Below, one piece after another: positions 36,586 to 44,769 of a DNA stretch of 64,000 nt. Origin of the DNA: Thermoleophilia bacterium (GTDB taxonomy: Bacteria > Actinomycetota > Thermoleophilia > Gaiellales > Gaiellaceae); contig JADLFG010000016.1 in assembly GCA_020845695.1 (NCBI GenBank), positions 17,302-81,301 on the forward strand, read 5' to 3'. The notes under the pieces were generated by a model, which did not search any database, was not told the DNA's origin, and saw only the letters and a list, made by a program, of their open reading frames with translations. A program made the position numbers and the translations under genes. Positions within the stretch are counted from its first letter, which is position 1, and the number at the start of each line of letters is the position of its first letter.

Positions 36586-37071
36586 TCAGTAGCGCTCCCG
36601 CCACTCTTTCGGCCAGGCCTCCTCGCCGAGGTGCCACTCGCTCGTCCGGTAGGCGGTCGCGAGCAGGATGCAGCGGCTGCCGCCGTCCTCGCCCGCGACC
36701 TCGACGCGGTAGGAGGCAACCCGTCGCGAGCGCGTCACCTCGCTCGCCGTTGCGACGAGCGTCTCCCCCGGGCGCGCGGGCGCCGCGAAGTGGGCGGTCA
36801 GGTCGAGCGCGACGCACCGGCGCCCGTAGCCGTTGCAGGCGGCCTCGAAGGCGAGATCTCCCAGCGCGAACAGGGCGCCGCCGTGGACCGCCCCGTGGAC
36901 GTTCGCGGTACCGCCGCCCGGGGCCAGCCTGGCGCGCGCGCTCCCGGGCTCCCAGTCGACGAGCCGGGCGCCGAGCAGCGCCGCGAACGCGTTCCCGCGC
37001 AGGACGGCGTCGAGCCGCTCGCGCAGCCCCGCGGGCAGCTCGATCCTCACCCGGCGTCCGCCGTCGGTCAC
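36586..37071 (-). CDS. PaaI-type hotdog thioesterase
   Basis: A 161-residue acyl-CoA thioesterase. The hotdog signature is NVHGAVHGGALFALGDLAFE, followed by the strand LTAHFAAPARPGETLVATA. Members hydrolyse aryl- or acyl-CoA and often accompany phenylacetate or indolepyruvate metabolism, matching the adjacent oxidoreductase operon (30 nt apart). It may share that operon's transcript. Confidence 0.88.
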   Translation of the reverse strand: MTDGGRRVRIELPAGLRERLDAVLRGNAFAALLGARLVDWEPGSARARLAPGGGTANVHGAVHGGALFALGDLAFEAACNGYGRRCVALDLTAHFAAPARPGETLVATASEVTRSRRVASYRVEVAGEDGGSRCILLATAYRTSEWHLGEEAWPKEWRERY

Positions 37072-37101
37072 GCGCCGCAGTCTACGCGGGCGGCCGCGGC
37101 G

Positions 37102-37656
37102 TCAGGACTCGCTCGCGACGAGCCGCCGGCCCGCTTCGAGCGCGCGCAGGTTGAGCTCCCGCTGGCGCGGCACCCGGGCGGCGACCGCCCGCTCCATCGT
37201 CTCCGCGTCGACGATCCCGGTCAGCGCCGCGACGGCACCGAGGGCGACGACGTTTGCGGTCATCAGGCTGCCGGCCCGCTCCGCCGTCTCGCCGATCGGG
37301 AGCGCGCACACCCGCCAGACGCCTGCGGGCGGCTCGGGCACCGAGCGCTCGTCGATCACGAGCAAGCCGGTGGGGCGCAGGTCGCGGGCGTACTTCTCGC
37401 ACGCCTCCTGGGTGAGCGCGAGCAGGACGTCGAGCTCCTGCGCCTGCGGGAAGCCGATCTCTCCGTCGGCGATCACGACGTCCGCGCGCGCGGAGCCGCC
37501 CCGGGACTCGGGCCCGTAGGCCTGCGACTGGGTCGCGTTCTTGCCGGCGCGGATCGCCGCCTCGGCGAGGATCACGCCGGCGAGCACGATCCCCTGCCCG
37601 CCCTGGCCGGCGAGGCGAACCTCGAGGCGCCCGCCCCCGTTGCCGTCAGCGCCCAT
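37102..37656 (-). CDS. korC: 2-oxoacid:ferredoxin oxidoreductase, gamma subunit
   Basis: A 184-residue gamma subunit. It begins with VRLAGQGGQGIVLAGVILAEAA and contains SQAYGPESRGGSARADVVI, the standard family motifs. Last gene of a five-gene operon, overlapping the beta subunit by 11 bp. It binds the acyl/CoA side of the complex. Confidence 0.9.
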   Translation of the reverse strand: MGADGNGGGRLEVRLAGQGGQGIVLAGVILAEAAIRAGKNATQSQAYGPESRGGSARADVVIADGEIGFPQAQELDVLLALTQEACEKYARDLRPTGLLVIDERSVPEPPAGVWRVCALPIGETAERAGSLMTANVVALGAVAALTGIVDAETMERAVAARVPRQRELNLRALEAGRRLVASES

Positions 37657-38473
37657 TGCCCGGGGTGGGGCGGGTGAGGGCCGTGTACTCCGGCCGCTCC
37701 GCGCGGTGGAGGATTCCCGTCGGCACCGCGAGCGGCCGGCCGGGCTGGGCGATGTGCGGGACGAAGCGCTTGCCGGCGAGCAACCCGTCGATGGCAGCGT
37801 CGGCGCGCTTCATTCCGGCGAGCATCTCGGGCCCCTCGCCGAGGCTGTTGTAGCGCCCGTAGTAGACGGGGCAGTCGCTGACGACGTCGATGAACGAGCA
37901 GCCCTTGTGGGCGAGCGCCTCCGTGATCACGTCGACCAGCTTCGGCGCCTCGTAGGCGACGGCGCGGGCAACGAAGGTCGCGCCCGCGGCGGCCATCAGC
38001 GCGCAGGCGTCGAAGGCGGGCTCGACGTTCCCGAACGGGGCGGTCGAGGCGACCGCGCCCTCGGGCGTCGTCGGCGCGAGCTGGCCGCCGGTCATCCCGT
38101 AGATCGCGTTGTTGAAGAGCAGGAACGTCAGGTCGATGTTGCGCCGTGCGGCGTGGATCAGGTGGTTGCCGCCGATCGCGAGCCCGTCGCCGTCGCCGGT
38201 CAGGACGACGACGTTCAGGTCGGGCCGCGCCAGCTTGATCCCGGTCGCGAACGCGGGCGCGCGCCCGTGCGTCGAATGGAGCGTGCAGAAGTCGATGTAG
38301 CCGACGAGCCGGCTCGAGCAGCCGATCCCGGCCACGACCGCGAGCTCGTCCTTGGCGAGGCCGAGCCGCCCGACCGCCTCGAGGAACGCCCGCAGCACGA
38401 TCCCGTGCGCGCAGCCGGGGCAGAGCACGTGCGGCATCGTCTCGTCGCGCAGGTAGTCGCGGACGTCGATCAT
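37646..38473 (-). CDS. korB: 2-oxoacid:ferredoxin oxidoreductase, beta (TPP-binding) subunit
   Basis: A 275-residue subunit. The Cys motif LCPGCAHGIVLRAF contributes to a 4Fe-4S cluster. The TPP motif is GDGDGLAIGGNHLIHAARRN with LFNNAIYGMTGGQ. It performs the thiamin-dependent decarboxylation with the alpha subunit. It overlaps alpha by 4 bp and gamma by 11 bp. Confidence 0.93.
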   Translation of the reverse strand: MIDVRDYLRDETMPHVLCPGCAHGIVLRAFLEAVGRLGLAKDELAVVAGIGCSSRLVGYIDFCTLHSTHGRAPAFATGIKLARPDLNVVVLTGDGDGLAIGGNHLIHAARRNIDLTFLLFNNAIYGMTGGQLAPTTPEGAVASTAPFGNVEPAFDACALMAAAGATFVARAVAYEAPKLVDVITEALAHKGCSFIDVVSDCPVYYGRYNSLGEGPEMLAGMKRADAAIDGLLAGKRFVPHIAQPGRPLAVPTGILHRAERPEYTALTRPTPGNGR

Positions 38474-39615
38474 GCCGCCCTCCCGTCCGCCGGCGCGGCC
38501 GCGAGCAGCCCCTCGAGCAGCTCGCCCGGCAGGATCGGCTCGCCGTCCGCTCTCAGCACCGTCTCGATCCGGGCGGCGCCGGCGGCGGCCCGCTCGACCT
38601 CGCCGACGAGCTGGCCGCGGTTCAGCTCCGCGACGACGATCGTTCCGACCGCCTCAGCCGTCTCGCGCACGGCCGCGTCGGGGAACGGCCACATCGTCAC
38701 GGGCCGCAGCAGCCCGGCGCGGACGCCGCGGGCGCGCGCCTCCCGGATCGCGTCGCGGGCGGCGGCGGCGACGATCCCGTAGGCGAACACGCAGACGTCC
38801 GCGTCGTCGAGCAGGTAGCGCTCGACCCGGACGATCTCGTCGAGGTGGCGCTCGAGCTTCGCGTGCATCCGCTCGATCAGCGCGCCCGCCTTGCGGGTGT
38901 CGTTGGTCGGGTAGCCCGTCTCGTCGTGGGCGAGGCCGGTGACGTGGAAACGGTACCCGTCGCCGAAGGCGGCGAGCGGCGGGACGCCATCGGGGACGTT
39001 CGCGTACGGGCGGTACTCCTCCGGCGGGCAGTCGGGGCGGGTGCGCTCGACGATCTCGACCCGCTCCGGCAGCTCGACCCGCTCGCGCACGTGCCCCAGC
39101 ACCTCGTCGTAGGTGAGGATCACGGGGGTGCGAAACCGCTCGGCGAGGTTGAACGCCCGCGCGGTGAGGTCGTGGATCTCGCGCACGGACGCGGGCGCGA
39201 GCACGATGATCGGGTGGTCGCCGTGGGTGCCCCAGCGCGCCTGCATCACGTCGCCCTGGGCGGGCGAGGTGGGCAGGCCGGTGCTCGGCCCGCCGCGCAT
39301 CACGTTGACGACGACGACGGGCAGCTCGGCCATCGCAGCGAAGCCGATGTGCTCCTGCATCAGCGAGAAGCCGGGCCCGCTCGTTGCGGTCATTGCCTTC
39401 GCCCCGGTCGCCGACGCGCCGATGCAGGCGCCGAGCGAGGCGATCTCGTCCTCCATCTGGATGTAGGCGCCGCCGAGCGCCGGCAGCCGCCGCGCCATCG
39501 TCTCGGCGATCTCCGAGGAGGGCGTGATCGGGTAGCCGGCGTAGAAGCGACAACCGGCGGCGATCGCCCCGAGCGCGCAGGCCGCGTTGCCCTGGACGAG
39601 CTGGGGCTCAGCCAC
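38470..39615 (-). CDS. korA: 2-oxoacid:ferredoxin oxidoreductase, alpha subunit
   Basis: A 381-residue alpha subunit. It starts with LVQGNAACALGAIAAGCRFY and carries YPITPSSEIAE and TSGPGFSLMQEHIGFA. Together with beta, gamma and a ferredoxin domain it oxidises 2-oxoglutarate or a related 2-oxoacid to acyl-CoA, reducing ferredoxin. Its ATG overlaps the stop of the IorB-KorD fusion by 8 bp. Confidence 0.93.
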   Translation of the reverse strand: MAEPQLVQGNAACALGAIAAGCRFYAGYPITPSSEIAETMARRLPALGGAYIQMEDEIASLGACIGASATGAKAMTATSGPGFSLMQEHIGFAAMAELPVVVVNVMRGGPSTGLPTSPAQGDVMQARWGTHGDHPIIVLAPASVREIHDLTARAFNLAERFRTPVILTYDEVLGHVRERVELPERVEIVERTRPDCPPEEYRPYANVPDGVPPLAAFGDGYRFHVTGLAHDETGYPTNDTRKAGALIERMHAKLERHLDEIVRVERYLLDDADVCVFAYGIVAAAARDAIREARARGVRAGLLRPVTMWPFPDAAVRETAEAVGTIVVAELNRGQLVGEVERAAAGAARIETVLRADGEPILPGELLEGLLAAAPADGRAA

Positions 39616-40468
39616 CGGCGAGCACCGCCTCGCGCGGGGTGATCGCGATCGCGAAGTCGGGGCAGAGGAACTCGCAGACGCGACAGCCGGTGCAGCGCTC
39701 GGGCGCGACCGCGATCACCTTCTCGCGCTCGTCGAGCGCGAGGCAGAACTCGGGGCAGAAGCGCACGCAGATGTCGCAGCCCTTGCACCACGCCTGGTTC
39801 AGCTCGATCAGGGGCGGCGTCCGCGGCTCGCGCGGCGCCGGGGCGCTGCGGGTCGGGCGGTCGTGCTCGAACGTCAGCTCCCGGCCGGCGTGGAAGCAGG
39901 CGAGGTTGACGTCGAGCGCCTTGCGCGGCACGTTCGCGCGGAGCGCGCGCTCCCACGACTCGAGCGAGACCGAGTCCTCGAGCAGCAGCGAGAGGACGCC
40001 GAAGAGGACGGCGGAGGCCGCCTTCGGGTTGCCGTGCTCGCCGGCCACCCGCCTCGCCTCGACGAGCCTGAGGCCGCCCACGAAGTCGCGCAGGGCGGCG
40101 ACGTCGCCTCCCGGGTAGCGGGAGTTCCAGGCGCGCCGGTCGGAGCAGGCGAGCGGTGGCACGATCGAGTCGACGCTCGAGACGAGCGTCCCGCCCGGCT
40201 TCAGGTAGGCGAGCCAGCGCAGCGCCTCTGACCACTCGAACGCGAGCAGGACGTCGGCGCTGCCGAGCGGGACGAGCGGGCTCGCGACCCGCTCGCCGAA
40301 GCGCAGGTGGCTCGAGACCATGCCGCCGCGCTGGGCCATCCCGTGTACCTCGCTCGTCTTCACGTCGTGGCCCGCGTCGAGCAGCGCCGCCGCGACGACG
40401 GAGCTGCCGAGGACGACGCCCTGGCCGCCGACGCCGACGAGCAGGACGCCGCGGGTGCCGCTAGGCAC
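39608..40468 (-). CDS. Fusion of IorB-like subunit with 2x[4Fe-4S] ferredoxin (KorD-like)
   Basis: A 286-residue protein. Residues 1-195 match the indolepyruvate oxidoreductase beta (IorB) fold: LVGVGGQGVVLGSSVV, SEVHGMAQRGGMV. A linker is followed by a ferredoxin domain with CKGCDICVRFC and CTGCRVCEFLC, which correspond to the delta subunit of 2-oxoacid oxidoreductases. The fusion joins the IOR-type enzyme upstream to the KOR-type enzyme downstream. It overlaps both neighbours by 8 bp. Confidence 0.9.
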   Translation of the reverse strand: MPSGTRGVLLVGVGGQGVVLGSSVVAAALLDAGHDVKTSEVHGMAQRGGMVSSHLRFGERVASPLVPLGSADVLLAFEWSEALRWLAYLKPGGTLVSSVDSIVPPLACSDRRAWNSRYPGGDVAALRDFVGGLRLVEARRVAGEHGNPKAASAVLFGVLSLLLEDSVSLESWERALRANVPRKALDVNLACFHAGRELTFEHDRPTRSAPAPREPRTPPLIELNQAWCKGCDICVRFCPEFCLALDEREKVIAVAPERCTGCRVCEFLCPDFAIAITPREAVLAGG

Positions 40469-42272
40469 GGACGGCTCCCCAGGCGGCGACGGGGACGATC
40501 GCCCCGGACGGGCACATCTGGGCGCAGACGGTACAGCCCGTGCACGTGCCCTCGTCGATCTGTACCTTGCGCCGGCCGTCGTGAAACTCGTCCGTCCAGG
40601 TCAGCGACGGGCAGCCGATGTTCATGCAGAGCTGGCAGGCGATGCACGTGTCCGCGTCGACCTCGAACGGATGGTCACGCACCTTCAGGGGCGCCTCCAC
40701 GCAGGGGCGGTTCGTGATCACGACCGCGGGGCCGGGGTGCTTGATCGCTCGCTCGAGCGCGACGTGGGTCGCGGCGACGTCGTAGGGGTCGACGACCACG
40801 ACGTGCTCGACCCCGAGCGAGCGGCAGAGCGCCTCGAAATCGACGGCGCCGGCCTGCGCGCCGCCGATCGACGAGCCGGTCCCCGGGTGGGCCTGCCCGC
40901 CCGTCATCGCGGTCGTGCCGTTGTTGAGGATGACCACGGTCACGTCGGTCGCCGACGTGACCGCGTCGATCAGGGCGGGGATGCCGCCGTGGAGGAACGT
41001 CGAGTCGCCGATCGAGGCGACGACCGGCCCGTCCGCGCCGCCCGAGCGGGCGAGGCCGACCGCCATGCCGATGCTCGAGCCCATCGCCACGCAGGTGTCC
41101 ATCGCGGACAGCGGCTCGAGCGCGGCGAGCGTGTAGCAGCCGATGTCGCCGGCGACGACCGCGCCGAGCTGGCGCAGCGCCATGAACGGGGTCGCGTGCG
41201 AGCAGCCGGGGCAGAGCACGGGCGGGCGCGGGCTCGGCTGCAGGGGCAGCTCCGCGCGCGGGGCGACCGGGCCCGGTGCGGGCTCGAGCACGCCGGCGGC
41301 GACGAGGCCGGCGCGGACGAGCTCGGGGGAGAGCTCGCCGAGGCGCGGGAAGTACTCCTTGCCGGCGACGGGGATCCCCGCCGCGAGCAGCATCTCCTCG
41401 AGGAACGGCTCGAGCTCCTCGACGACGAGGAGGCGCTCGACGCTCGCGGCGAAGCGCCGGATCGTCCCGAGCGGCAGCGGGTAGGTCAGCCCGAGCTTGA
41501 GCACGCTCGCCCCGGGCAGCGCCTCGCGCACGTACTGGTAGGTGACGCCCGAGGTGACGATCCCGACCGCGGAGTCGCCCTCCTCCCAGCGCGTCAGCGA
41601 GCTCTCCTCGGCGAAGGCGGCGAGGCGCTCGAGCCGCTCGAGCACGAGCGGGTGGCGCTGGCGCGCGTTACCCGGGAGCATCACGTACTTGCGCGGGTCG
41701 CGCGCGAACGGGCGCGCGGGCGGCTCCTCGGGCGGCTCGAGCTCGACGACGCCGCGGCAGTGGGAGATCCGCGTCGTCGAGCGCAGCAGCACCGGCGTGT
41801 CGAACTCCTCCGAGAGCGAGAACCCGAGCCTCGTGTACTCCCTTGCCTCGCGGCTGTCGGCCGGCTCGAGCACGGGAACGGCGGCGAAGCGGGCGTAGAA
41901 GCGGTTGTCCTGCTCGTTCTGGGAGGAATGCATCCCGGGGTCGTCGGCGGAGACGATCACGAGGCCGCCGTTGACACCGGTGTAGGCGGCGGTCAGGAAC
42001 GTGTCGGCGGCGACGTTGAGGCCCACGTGCTTCATGGTCACGAGTGCGCGCAGGCCGCCGATCGAGGCGCCGAGCGCGACGTCGAGCGCGACTTTCTCGT
42101 TCGGCGACCAGGAGACGTCGACGCCCTCGTAGGGGGCGAGCGTCTCGAGGATCTCCGTGCTCGGCGTGCCCGGGTAACCGACGCCGATCCCGACGCCAGC
42201 CTCGACGGCGCCGCGGGCGATCGCCTCGTTACCCGAGAGCAGGGCGCGGGTCTGGTTCTCCACGGTTCTCAT
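40461..42272 (-). CDS. iorA: Indolepyruvate ferredoxin oxidoreductase alpha subunit
   Basis: A 603-residue IorA. The N-terminal alpha-like half has LLSGNEAIARGAVEAG and GYPGTPSTEI. The TPP half has LCPGCSHATPF and GDSTFLHGGIPALIDAV...LNNGTTAMTGGQ. The C-terminal ferredoxin region has CIACQLCMNIGC and CTGCTVCAQMC. It oxidises arylpyruvates from aromatic amino acid transamination to aryl-acetyl-CoA. It is first in the operon; tandem TetR-like palindromes touch its start codon. Confidence 0.95.
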   Translation of the reverse strand: MRTVENQTRALLSGNEAIARGAVEAGVGIGVGYPGTPSTEILETLAPYEGVDVSWSPNEKVALDVALGASIGGLRALVTMKHVGLNVAADTFLTAAYTGVNGGLVIVSADDPGMHSSQNEQDNRFYARFAAVPVLEPADSREAREYTRLGFSLSEEFDTPVLLRSTTRISHCRGVVELEPPEEPPARPFARDPRKYVMLPGNARQRHPLVLERLERLAAFAEESSLTRWEEGDSAVGIVTSGVTYQYVREALPGASVLKLGLTYPLPLGTIRRFAASVERLLVVEELEPFLEEMLLAAGIPVAGKEYFPRLGELSPELVRAGLVAAGVLEPAPGPVAPRAELPLQPSPRPPVLCPGCSHATPFMALRQLGAVVAGDIGCYTLAALEPLSAMDTCVAMGSSIGMAVGLARSGGADGPVVASIGDSTFLHGGIPALIDAVTSATDVTVVILNNGTTAMTGGQAHPGTGSSIGGAQAGAVDFEALCRSLGVEHVVVVDPYDVAATHVALERAIKHPGPAVVITNRPCVEAPLKVRDHPFEVDADTCIACQLCMNIGCPSLTWTDEFHDGRRKVQIDEGTCTGCTVCAQMCPSGAIVPVAAWGAVRA

Positions 42273-42273
42273 T

Positions 42274-42306
42274 TTGACCGATCGGTCAGTTTGACCGTCT
42301 GGTCAA
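42274..42306. promoter_or_regulatory. Tandem TetR-like operator at the iorA start codon
   Basis: Two 16-bp palindromes: ttgaccgatcggtcag (42274-42289) and ttgaccgtctggtcaa (42291-42306), 17 bp apart. The first ends one base before the iorA ATG (42272). The core GACCGNTCGGTC is the shape bound by TetR-family repressors of aromatic or fatty-acid catabolism. No TetR gene is in the window. Confidence 0.7.
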
Positions 42307-42349
42307 ATCTAGCTCATTTCGCGGGCCGGGTCGCCGCCGGGCGTCCCGG

Positions 42350-44098
42350 TTAGCGCGGCCTCTGCCCGACGAGCAGGGCCCTGCTGGCCGCGCTGCGCGA
42401 GACGGCCCGGTAGACGGTTTGCGAGCGGTGCGAGACCCGCAGCGTCCAGCGGCCGTCGCCGCTGACTCCGGCGGAGCCGACGGGGCGGTAGCGTGCCGTG
42501 CCGCGGAGCCGCGCGTACACGGTCACGCGCTCGCGGGCGCGCAGGCTCGTCACCCGGCCGGAGAGGGTGAGCGTCCGGGCGGCCCTCGCGGTCCGTGGCG
42601 CGGCGGCGATCGAGACGGTCGCCGTCCGCAGCCTGAGGGGCGAGACGCTCGCGCCCCACGTGTGCGGCGTGCGTCCGGGTAGCTCGTCGCGAAGGCAGAT
42701 CGTCGTCCGGCGGACCTCGCGCAGGCGGCTGCGCAGGGTGGTCTCGAGGCCGCGGCTCGAGCGGGCGACTGCGAGCCCCGCCGCCAGCGCCTGGCGGCGG
42801 AACTGATCGGCGATGATCGCCCGCGCGAGCGGGCGGTCGAGCCCGCGGGAGGCGAGGTCGCGCTCGAAGGCCGCGGCATCGCCGCCGTAGCCCGAGTCGA
42901 CGAGCCAGCGCTCGGCCCGGTCGAGATCGGCGCTGCCGACCGGGCCGCCGTCGCGCTCGAGCACGAGCCGGGTCAGGAGCGCGGTCAGGGCGACGCGCCG
43001 GTCGCCGGTCGCACCGGCCAGGGCAGCGACGTCGGCCGCCGCGATCCGGCCGGCGCTCGTCGAGCAGTGGACTCCCTCGGGGAGCGCGATCTGGCCCGCC
43101 GAGAGCGAGGCCGGGAACGCCGGCCCGGCGACGCCGGGCCCGTCGCAGAGCGACGGGTCGCGCGTCCACAGGTAGACGCAGGCTGCGGCCGCCTTGTCCG
43201 GGTCGGCCCCGTTCTCGGTGAACGTGCCCCAGCCCCAGGACCAGACGCTCGCGAGGCCGAGCTCGCCCGCGACCTGGCGAGCGGAGAGGGCCTCCTGCTT
43301 CACGATCTCGAGCCAGGCCTCGCGCGGCTGGAGCCCCTCGCGCCCGCCCTTGCCGGGGCCGGACTGGAAGCCGAGCAGGAGCCCGAGCCGCTCGGCGGGG
43401 ATGTCGAGCGCCAGGAACGGCGCGATCGCCGTGCGCATCGCGATCCGGCGGGCGCGCGAGCCGAGCACGGCTCCGCGCCGGTGGATGCTGGGGGCGTTGA
43501 AGTGCATCTGGCGGACGATCGACGCGTGGAGCGCGAGCTCGCGCCACCAGACGGCGGCGTCGCCGGCGACGAACGGGGCGCCCCGGCCGGACGGCTTGCC
43601 GGGCACGAGCAGGACCGGGTGGGCGCCGCGCTCGGCGAGCGTCGAGACCACGGCGAGGACGTTCGCCCGGTAGCGGAAGACCTCGGGCGGCCAGGGCGTG
43701 GCGCGGGTCGCCCCGGCGAGCTCGTTGAGGGCGATCACCGGCGTCGCGCAGCCGGTCGCCGCGACCGCGCGGTCGAAGAGGGCGTTTGCCTCACGGACCG
43801 CGTGCTCGGGCTCGGCCGGGGCGGGCGGCCCGCCGGCGAGACCCTTGAGCGACATGTGCCAGTAGACGGTGTGGGCGCCGAGGCTGCGCAGCTCGGCCGA
43901 GCGCTGGATCCCGTTCGTCGCGACGACGAGCCCGGGCCTGCCGAAGAGCGCCTGGCGAAACGGGACCGACCCGTCCGCGAACTCGATCCAGAGCTGCTGC
44001 CCGGCGGGCAGACCGCACGGCCGCGCGAGCGCGCGCGCCGGCCCGGCGGCCGTCACCGCGGCCACGCAGGCGAGTAGGAGAGGTGCCAGTCCCTTCAT
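42350..44098 (-). CDS. Secreted protein of unknown function
   Basis: A 582-residue exported protein. The N-terminal signal peptide is MKGLAPLLLACVAAVTAAGP, with cleavage probably after ARA. The first 330 residues look like a glycosidase-type barrel, with many Trp/Tyr-containing strands (HTVYWHMSLKG, VWSWGWGTFTENGAD). The C-terminal 110 residues form a beta-sandwich-like domain (TLTLSGRVTSLRARERVTVY) of the kind used for surface or carbohydrate attachment. I recognise no catalytic family. It starts upstream of, and is independent from, the iorA operon. Confidence 0.8.
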   Translation of the reverse strand: MKGLAPLLLACVAAVTAAGPARALARPCGLPAGQQLWIEFADGSVPFRQALFGRPGLVVATNGIQRSAELRSLGAHTVYWHMSLKGLAGGPPAPAEPEHAVREANALFDRAVAATGCATPVIALNELAGATRATPWPPEVFRYRANVLAVVSTLAERGAHPVLLVPGKPSGRGAPFVAGDAAVWWRELALHASIVRQMHFNAPSIHRRGAVLGSRARRIAMRTAIAPFLALDIPAERLGLLLGFQSGPGKGGREGLQPREAWLEIVKQEALSARQVAGELGLASVWSWGWGTFTENGADPDKAAAACVYLWTRDPSLCDGPGVAGPAFPASLSAGQIALPEGVHCSTSAGRIAAADVAALAGATGDRRVALTALLTRLVLERDGGPVGSADLDRAERWLVDSGYGGDAAAFERDLASRGLDRPLARAIIADQFRRQALAAGLAVARSSRGLETTLRSRLREVRRTTICLRDELPGRTPHTWGASVSPLRLRTATVSIAAAPRTARAARTLTLSGRVTSLRARERVTVYARLRGTARYRPVGSAGVSGDGRWTLRVSHRSQTVYRAVSRSAASRALLVGQRPR

Positions 44099-44167
44099 CG
44101 CTCCGGCGCGTGGCGCCGCGCCGGGGAGGATACCCGGCCGGTCAGGCGGCGCCTCGGGAGTGCCCGG

Positions 44168-44272
44168 CTAGCGGCCACGCGCGCGCAGGCGCGCGTGGGA
44201 GCCCTCGGACAGGATCGCGAGGAAGACAGCGACGACGCCGACGAGCACCGCGAGGATGGAGAACCACGTCAT
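44168..44272 (-). CDS. Small 34-residue membrane protein
   Basis: ATG at 44272 follows an excellent Shine-Dalgarno (GGAGG, 4 nt before the ATG). The product begins MTWFSILAVLVGVVAVFLAI, a single hydrophobic helix, and ends in a basic tail. Its 3' end overlaps a 10-bp inverted repeat. No family recognised; such single-helix peptides often modulate membrane complexes. It lies downstream of the UspA gene. Confidence 0.5.
   Translation of the reverse strand: MTWFSILAVLVGVVAVFLAILSEGSHARLRARGR
44175..44198. terminator. GC-rich 10-bp inverted repeat, possible terminator
   Basis: Arms ccacgcgcgc (44175-44184) and gcgcgcgtgg (44189-44198) with a 4-nt loop, at the end of the APC-UspA-small protein cluster on the minus strand and ahead of the secreted-protein gene. 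No T-run. Confidence 0.4.
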
Positions 44273-44338
44273 GGGCCTCCGGTATCGGCACGTGGCGGGA
44301 GTTGCTTTAGGGGCGCGGCCCGGGGCGCTCGGCGGGTC

Positions 44339-44767
44339 CTACGAGGCCGCTGTGGGCACGACGAGCACCGGGACGCGCGCGCGGTGGAGCAGCTTGTACG
44401 GGACCGAGCCGAGGATCGCCCCGGCGATCGGGCCCTCCCCGTAGGTGCCGACGACGATGAGGCGGGCGCCGCGCTCGGTCGCGGTGGCGAGGAGCGCGTC
44501 GACGGGACGCTCGGGGACGATCGCGGCCTCCGCCTCGACGCCCGCCGCCTCCGCCTCGTCGAGGGCCCTCCGGGTCACCTCCAACCCGATCTCGTGCAGG
44601 GCCCGCCGGTGCTCGTGCCATTCCTCGCCCCGGAGCCGGTCGGGCGGCTGGTCGGCGTAGACGACGACGATCGCGACGCCGAGCCCGCGCGCGAGCTCGA
44701 GCGCCACCCGGAGCGCCTCCCGCGCGCAATCCGAGCTGTCGTACCCGATCACGATCTCGCCGGCCAC
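44339..44767 (-). CDS. Universal stress protein (UspA family)
   Basis: A 142-residue UspA from GTG 44767. It starts AGEIVIGYDSSDCAREAL, and the ATP-binding end reads LIVVGTYGEGPIAGAILGSV with the G-2x-G-9x-G(S/T) pattern. It lies 2 nt after the amino-acid permease stop, so the two are co-transcribed, a common pairing in which UspA may modulate the transporter. Soluble, probably dimeric. Confidence 0.92.
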   Translation of the reverse strand: MAGEIVIGYDSSDCAREALRVALELARGLGVAIVVVYADQPPDRLRGEEWHEHRRALHEIGLEVTRRALDEAEAAGVEAEAAIVPERPVDALLATATERGARLIVVGTYGEGPIAGAILGSVPYKLLHRARVPVLVVPTAAS

Positions 44768-44769
44768 GG

